Positions 59,288 through 64,000 of a DNA stretch of 64,000 bases are shown here, piece by piece; the stretch's first letter is position 1, and each line of letters starts with the position of its first letter. The position numbers were made by a program, and so were the translations under genes. The stretch comes from UBA5239 sp040391785 (lineage in GTDB: Bacteria; Verrucomicrobiota; Lentisphaeria; Victivallales; Victivallaceae). The stretch is from assembly GCA_040391785.1 (NCBI GenBank), contig JBEBXH010000010.1, forward strand, positions 1 to 64,000. Reading direction: 5' to 3'. The notes below the pieces were generated by a model. It saw only the letters and a list, made by a program, of their open reading frames with translations, was not told the origin of the DNA and searched no databases.

Positions 59288-60741
59288 GCATTCTTCTTGG
59301 CATAGATTTCGGCTCTGGGGGCTGTAAGGTTACGGCGATCGATACCACCGGCAAACTGCTGGGGGAAGCGTCGGTCGAGTACGTGACGCATTATGAGCGC
59401 CCGGGCTGGTCCGAACAGGAACCGGGCGACTGGTATCCGGCCATGTGCGCGGCGCTGAAAAAGCTGTCGCTGGATTTGAGCGGCGTCAAGGCCGTTTCGT
59501 TTGACGGTTCGACGCACAACGCGGTACTGCTGGATGCCGGTATGAAGCCACTCCGCCGCACCATCATGTGGACCGACCAGCGCAGCGTGGAGGAGTGCAA
59601 ATTCCTGAAAGCGAATTATCAGGATTTGATTTTTGAGACCGCGTATCAGATGCCGACTCCCACCTGGACTCTGCCGCAAATGCTGTGGCTGAAAAATCAC
59701 GAGCCGGACGTGCTGAAAAAGACGAAACATATGTTGTTCGTCAAGGACTATGTACGTTATTTGATGACCGGCGTGGCCGTGACCGATTACATTGAGGCGC
59801 AGGGGACGCTGTTTTATGACATGAAGAACCAGCGCTGGTCCGAAGAATTGGCCCGGCTCGCGGGAGTCGATCCGGCGGTGCTGCCGCAGCTGGTCAAGCC
59901 GACCGACCAGGTGGGCGAGGTCAGCGCGAAGGCCGCGGCCGATACGGGGATTCCGGCGGGAACGCCGGTGATTTGCGGCACGTCCGATTCGGCGGTGGAG
60001 GATTACGGCGCGGGCGCGGTGGAACCCGGCGACTGCATCGTCAAACTCGCCACCGCGGGCAATGTCAACGTGATGACCGCCGAGGCGCATCCATACCCGA
60101 CCACCCTCACCTATTCGCATGTCATCGAAGGCATGTGGTACACGGTTTCCGCGACCAACGCGGCGGCGCTGTGCCAGCGCTGGTTCCGCGACGTGCTCGG
60201 CGATACCGATTACAAGCAGATGGACCACCTCGCCGAGCAATCCCCGGTGGGGGCCAACGGCGTGTTCTTCCATCCCTATCTGCAGGGCGAGCGCTCGCCG
60301 TACTGGGACCCGAAGCTGCGCGGCAGTTTCACCGGGCTCTCGATTTCGACGGGCAAGGGCGATCTGCTGCGGGCGCTGCTGGAAGGCGTGGCGTTTTCGC
60401 TGCTGGATTGTTACGGATTGATTCACGAGATGAATCTGCCGGTGAAGCGGATTTTCCTGATCGGCGGCGGCGGGCGCAGCAAGCTCTGGAGCGAGATCGT
60501 GGCCGACGTTTTCAACTTGCCGGTACAGGTCCCCTCGCCCGGCGACGCCTCGTTCGGCGCGGCACTGCTGGCGGGCACCGGAATCGGTATTTTCAAGAAC
60601 AGCCGCGAAGCGGTTGAACGCTGTCTGCATATTGACCGCGAAGTGGTTCCGAACCCCGGCCGGGCGGAGCAGTACGCGGCTTTATTTGGAACCTACAAAG
60701 AAATTCACGACGCGCTGGCTCCGGTTTACGGACGGCGCTAA
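59284..60741 (+). CDS. FGGY-family carbohydrate kinase (xylulokinase-like)
   Basis: 485 residues. N-terminal ATP loop LGIDFGSGGCKVTAID, the MWTDQRSVEEC substrate region, GTSDSAVEDYGAG with the catalytic area, YLQGERSPYWDP, and C-terminal LIGGGGRSKLW and DASFGAALLAG all match xylulokinase-type FGGY kinases. It phosphorylates a ketopentose or ketohexose, presumably the product of the upstream isomerase. ATG 59284 lies in the iolB stop region. Confidence 0.88.
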   Translation: MSILLGIDFGSGGCKVTAIDTTGKLLGEASVEYVTHYERPGWSEQEPGDWYPAMCAALKKLSLDLSGVKAVSFDGSTHNAVLLDAGMKPLRRTIMWTDQRSVEECKFLKANYQDLIFETAYQMPTPTWTLPQMLWLKNHEPDVLKKTKHMLFVKDYVRYLMTGVAVTDYIEAQGTLFYDMKNQRWSEELARLAGVDPAVLPQLVKPTDQVGEVSAKAAADTGIPAGTPVICGTSDSAVEDYGAGAVEPGDCIVKLATAGNVNVMTAEAHPYPTTLTYSHVIEGMWYTVSATNAAALCQRWFRDVLGDTDYKQMDHLAEQSPVGANGVFFHPYLQGERSPYWDPKLRGSFTGLSISTGKGDLLRALLEGVAFSLLDCYGLIHEMNLPVKRIFLIGGGGRSKLWSEIVADVFNLPVQVPSPGDASFGAALLAGTGIGIFKNSREAVERCLHIDREVVPNPGRAEQYAALFGTYKEIHDALAPVYGRR

Positions 60742-60755
60742 AAGGAGGCATTACA

Positions 60756-62198
60756 ATGCTGGTATCACAGGACAACTTTCTCTACGAAATGATCCGCCAG
60801 GAGCTGATCGACATCGTCGGAGAAGAATATGTAAGCGTGCGCGACACCGATAAGCTCGGGCACTCCATCGACTACTACTGGATCCCCGAAATGTGGCATG
60901 ACCGCGGCATGAAAACCCCGAAAGGCGATTTCATCCTCTACCCCGGCTCCAGCCAGGAAGTTTCGCGGATCATGAAAGTCGCCAACCACTACAAAATCCC
61001 GGTGGTGCCGTGGGGCGGCGGTTCGGGTTCGCAGGGCGGCGCACTGCCGATTTACGGCGGCATCGTCATGGACATGAAACGCATGTGTAATATGATCAAA
61101 ATCGATGAAAAATCGCTCACCGTGACCTGCCAGACCGGGATGAACGCCCGCCACCTGGAATGGGAAGTGAACAAGGCCGGTTACTCGACCATGCACCTGC
61201 CGGCGTCGATCGCCTGCGCCACCATCGGCGGCTTCCTGGCCCACCGCGGCACCGGCGTGCTCTCCACCAAATACGGCAAAATCGAGGATATGGTGATGTC
61301 GCTCGAAGTCGTCACCCCCACCGGCGAAATCATCCGCACGCTGCCGATCCCGCGCCATGCGTCCGGGCCGGACCTGACGATGCTTTTCCTCGGCAGCGAG
61401 GGCACGCTCGGCGTCATGACCGAAGTCACGCTGAAGATCCACCCGATGCCGGAAGCGCGCAAATTCCGCGCCTATCTCTTCAAAGACCTGCATGCCGCCA
61501 TGGAAGCCGGCGCCGAGCTGATGCGCAGCCGCCTGCGCCCCTGCGCCATCCGGTTGTACGATGAAGAAGAAACCAAGCATCACGTGAAGCGCGTGCTCGG
61601 ACTGGATGTCGAGGGCGCGTACCTGGTATTCGGCTTCGACGGCTTCGAAAAGATCGTCGATTTCGAGATGGAACAGGCCGTCAAGATCATGAAGAACCTG
61701 AAAGGCAAGGACCTCGGCAGCAAGGGCGGCGAACTCTGGTGGGAAAACAAATACAAGTTCTTCTATCCGCCGTACATGTTCCATCTGCCGCAGGCCTTCG
61801 GCACACTCGACACGGTGGCGACCTTCGCCGATATCGAAAATGTCTACTGGGCCATGAAAAAAGTCGTCAACACCGACTTCCCCGAAGCCCGCTTCATCGG
61901 TCACTTTTCGCACTGGTATGAATGGGGCTGCATGCTCTATGCGCGCTTCATTTTCCCGGAGGCTCCGGCCGATCCGCGTGAGGCCACCGTCCTTTACAAC
62001 ACCGTTTGGGACCGGGCCATCCGCGCAGCCATCGCCAACGGCGGCGTGATCAACGAACACCACGGCGTGGGCCTCAAGCTCGGCCGTCTGATGAAGGAAC
62101 TTTACGGGCCCGCCATGCCGGTGCTGGAAGGCATCAAGAAGCAGCTCGACCCGAACAACATCATGAACCCCGGCAAGATGGGTTTCAAAGGAGTGTAA
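60756..62198 (+). CDS. GlcD-like FAD-linked oxidoreductase
   Basis: 480 residues, AAGGAGG before ATG 60756. FAD_binding_4 domain: VPWGGGSGSQGGALP, TCQTGMNARHLEWEV and LFLGSEGTLGVMTEVTL; C-terminal FAD-oxidase domain with INEHHGVGLKLG and DPNNIMNPGKM. It oxidises a hydroxy acid such as glycolate, lactate or a sugar-derived acid. The Fe-S gene follows by 3 bp, so the two probably form a GlcDF-like complex. Confidence 0.88.
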   Translation: MLVSQDNFLYEMIRQELIDIVGEEYVSVRDTDKLGHSIDYYWIPEMWHDRGMKTPKGDFILYPGSSQEVSRIMKVANHYKIPVVPWGGGSGSQGGALPIYGGIVMDMKRMCNMIKIDEKSLTVTCQTGMNARHLEWEVNKAGYSTMHLPASIACATIGGFLAHRGTGVLSTKYGKIEDMVMSLEVVTPTGEIIRTLPIPRHASGPDLTMLFLGSEGTLGVMTEVTLKIHPMPEARKFRAYLFKDLHAAMEAGAELMRSRLRPCAIRLYDEEETKHHVKRVLGLDVEGAYLVFGFDGFEKIVDFEMEQAVKIMKNLKGKDLGSKGGELWWENKYKFFYPPYMFHLPQAFGTLDTVATFADIENVYWAMKKVVNTDFPEARFIGHFSHWYEWGCMLYARFIFPEAPADPREATVLYNTVWDRAIRAAIANGGVINEHHGVGLKLGRLMKELYGPAMPVLEGIKKQLDPNNIMNPGKMGFKGV

Positions 62199-62201
62199 AA
62201 G

Positions 62202-63230
62202 ATGAATATCCTGAAATACAACGACGCCATCAAAAACTGCCGGTACTGCTTCATGTGCCGCCACCTCTCCGGCATCGCCAACGTCACCTTCAATGAAGCC
62301 GACACCCCCCGGGTGCGCGCCGTGGCCATGTACACGATTTCCAACAGCCCCGAGGGGCTCGCCAATCCCGACTTCATCAAGAACATGTACGACAGCGACC
62401 TGAGCAAGGCCTGTACGTACCATTGCGTGAGCCATTACCCGGAAACCGAACTGGTGCTGGCGGCCCGCCGCGACATCGTCGAAGCCGGGCTCGAGCCCGC
62501 CGCCGTCAAGGCGCTGGCCGACGAATTCGAAGCCGGGGCCAAGTGGACCGTCAAAGGTACCGGCGATGTCCTCTATTTCGAGGATAAATACACGAAAGAG
62601 ACCCCGGCCATCGCCAAGAATTTCGCCAAGCTCGCGGGTGGCAAATTCCGCACCGTTTCCGGCGGCTGCATCGGCAAGGCGCTGAACGTACTCGGCTATA
62701 TCGACCGCTCCAAAGCCGTGGCGGAGAAGTTCGCCGCGTTCGTCAATAAAACCGGTGCGAAAACGCTGGTCGTGTCCAACCCCGCCGCGTACTACATGCT
62801 GACCGCCATTTACAAGGAATACGGCGTGAAACTGAACACCAAGGTCATGCACAGCTCCGAGTACATTTCCGGCCTGAAACTGAAGTTCAAAGCAGCCAAA
62901 AAGAGCGTGTATTATCTGGAAAGCGATTTCCTGCGCAACTACGTAGGCGACTATCCGTATCCGCACAAACTGCTCAAGCAGCTCGGCGTGGAACTGAAGC
63001 AATTCGGCACCAACAACGAGGAATCGTACAGCGCCGGCGAAGGCGCGATGCTCCTGCCCCGTCTCAACGAAGAACTGGTCAAGAAGCTCGCCGCCTACAT
63101 TGAAAAACGCGCCGACGATCCGAAAAAGGACCTGCTGGTTACCGCTTCGCCGTACACCCGTTACGTGCTGGGCAAATACACCAAACTGAACGTGGTCACG
63201 CTCGAAGAACTGGCCGGAGGGCTGATCTGA
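62202..63230 (+). CDS. Fe-S/CCG-domain subunit of the flavoprotein complex
   Basis: 342 residues. One N-terminal cluster motif NCRYCFMCRHLSG with a later ACTYHC, and a CCG-like half (GGCIGKALNVLGYI; SNPAAYYMLTAIYKEYG). Shorter than GlcF, with one instead of two classic 4Fe-4S motifs. It would carry electrons from the FAD protein to an acceptor. Its stop overlaps the aldolase start (TGATG). Confidence 0.75.
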   Translation: MNILKYNDAIKNCRYCFMCRHLSGIANVTFNEADTPRVRAVAMYTISNSPEGLANPDFIKNMYDSDLSKACTYHCVSHYPETELVLAARRDIVEAGLEPAAVKALADEFEAGAKWTVKGTGDVLYFEDKYTKETPAIAKNFAKLAGGKFRTVSGGCIGKALNVLGYIDRSKAVAEKFAAFVNKTGAKTLVVSNPAAYYMLTAIYKEYGVKLNTKVMHSSEYISGLKLKFKAAKKSVYYLESDFLRNYVGDYPYPHKLLKQLGVELKQFGTNNEESYSAGEGAMLLPRLNEELVKKLAAYIEKRADDPKKDLLVTASPYTRYVLGKYTKLNVVTLEELAGGLI

Positions 63231-64000
63231 TGGCACTCGTCACCATGCGCGAACTCCTGCCGGCGGCCCGCAAAGAAAAGCGCGCCGTCGGCGGATTCAA
63301 CATCGCCAATTACGAAACCGCCCGCGCCGTGGTCATGGCCGCGGAACAGGAAAAATCCCCGGTCATCATCCAGCTCTACATGCGGATGTTCAATTCCGAC
63401 AAAGCGGACGACCTGGCCGGGGCGCTGCTCCGCATGGCCAAGCGCGCCAACGTGCCGATCGCACTGCACCTCGATCACGGCGAGTCGTTTGAGCAGGTCA
63501 AAAACGCGATCGCCTGGGGCTATACCTCGGTCATGTTTGACGGCTCCAAACTGCCGTTCGACGAAAACGTCCGCCTGACCAGACTCTGCGCCGACTATGC
63601 CAAGGCCAACGGCGCCTCCATCGAAGGCGAAATCGGCCACGTGGCCATGGGCGACGAAACCGCGCTCACCGAGCCGGACGAAGCTTATGAATTCGCCACC
63701 GCCGCCGGCGTCGACGCCCTGGCGGTATCCATCGGCACCGCGCATGGCTATTACAAGGATACGCCCAAACTCGACGTGGAGCGCTGCCGCGCCATTGCCG
63801 AGCGCCTGCCGGAGGTACCGCTGGTGCTGCACGGCGGCTCGGGCACTCCGCTCGAAGACGTGCGCAAGGTCATCCAGTGCGGCATCGCCAAAATCAACGT
63901 GGCGACCGAGTTTCAGGACACCTTCCTGAAATCCACCCGCGCCAGACTGAACGAGCTCGACGGCAAATTCGCCCCCATCGACAAGTTCATGGACCCGGTG
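63230..64000 (+). CDS. Class II fructose-bisphosphate-type aldolase (cut by window end)
   Basis: The first 257 residues are present. MALVTMRELLPAARKEKRAV and GGFNIANYETARAVV start the family; zinc ligands include HLDHGES and the later HGGSGTP; EIGHVAMGDE and GIAKINVATEFQ are typical. In inositol operons this place is taken by IolJ, cleaving 2-deoxy-5-keto-gluconate-6-phosphate, but a tagatose or fructose bisphosphate aldolase is equally possible. The 3' end lies outside the window. Confidence 0.9.
   Translation, partial: MALVTMRELLPAARKEKRAVGGFNIANYETARAVVMAAEQEKSPVIIQLYMRMFNSDKADDLAGALLRMAKRANVPIALHLDHGESFEQVKNAIAWGYTSVMFDGSKLPFDENVRLTRLCADYAKANGASIEGEIGHVAMGDETALTEPDEAYEFATAAGVDALAVSIGTAHGYYKDTPKLDVERCRAIAERLPEVPLVLHGGSGTPLEDVRKVIQCGIAKINVATEFQDTFLKSTRARLNELDGKFAPIDKFMDPV

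Noticed and set aside
1..64000. CRISPR arrays, tRNA or rRNA genes, retrons, intact insertion sequences
   Set aside because: No regularly spaced repeats, cloverleaf or rRNA-like sequence or intact transposase was recognised by eye; a tRNA as att site to the left of the window cannot be excluded.

Overview
The window looks like a bacterial chromosome of the PVC group, most likely Lentisphaerota (Victivallales-like). This is an inference from gene content: a MoxR/DUF58/BatA/DUF4159 gene train and a large sugar-catabolic operon in GC-rich DNA. No rRNA or tRNA gene was seen to confirm it.

Region 1 (about 0.1-11.1 kb) is one end of an integrated mobile element. It holds a tyrosine recombinase, an excisionase-like HTH protein, a Gp2/YagK-like HUH-type replication protein next to a nested palindrome that may be its origin, a RepA/AAA_25-type helicase, and small zinc-ribbon and glycine-zipper proteins. 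A plasmid/phage-like cassette follows: DUF932, a RecB/Cas4-like PD-(D/E)XK protein and a DnaN-like sliding clamp with a coiled-coil tail.

Region 2 (11.35-35.7 kb) is the most interesting part. It is a single-direction, tightly coupled array of 16 genes on the minus strand, headed by a sigma-54 activator whose N-terminus is an RtcR-type CARF-like sensor. Just after its stop lies a well-spaced sigma-54 promoter (GG-N10-GC) for the next 15 genes: two paralogous TerY-like VWA proteins, a WXG100-like protein, a coiled-coil protein with a restriction-endonuclease-like C-terminus, two small proteins, an FtsK/SpoIIIE-type ATPase, a third VWA protein, a PP2C phosphatase, a Ser/Thr kinase with a zinc ribbon (together a TerY-P triad), an SF1 helicase, a winged-helix protein with a HEPN-like R-x4-H motif, a McrB-like AAA+ ATPase with a huge coiled coil, a DUF2357-like partner, and a protein joining the same RtcR-type sensor to a Card1/Can2-like CARF-nuclease. 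I read it as an inducible conflict or stress system that detects a nucleotide or damaged-RNA signal, signals by phosphorylation, and uses several nucleases. No cyclase or Cas protein is present.

Region 3 (35.7-41.4 kb) is accessory: a coding relic, a membrane-anchored ankyrin-repeat protein and two AT-rich orphan genes. Region 4 (41.4-53.7 kb) is backbone: a PLD-family protein, then an operon of pseudo-caspase/transglutaminase, MoxR, DUF58, BatA-like, coiled-coil, VWA and DUF4159 proteins. Region 5 (53.7-64 kb) has a nitrilase-GDPD fusion, a DeoR regulator and a divergent sugar-acid/inositol-like operon (PfkB kinase, fucose-isomerase-like protein, IolB, FGGY kinase, GlcD-like flavoprotein, Fe-S protein and class II aldolase cut by the window end), with a clear sigma-70 promoter and helically phased repeats as candidate operator.
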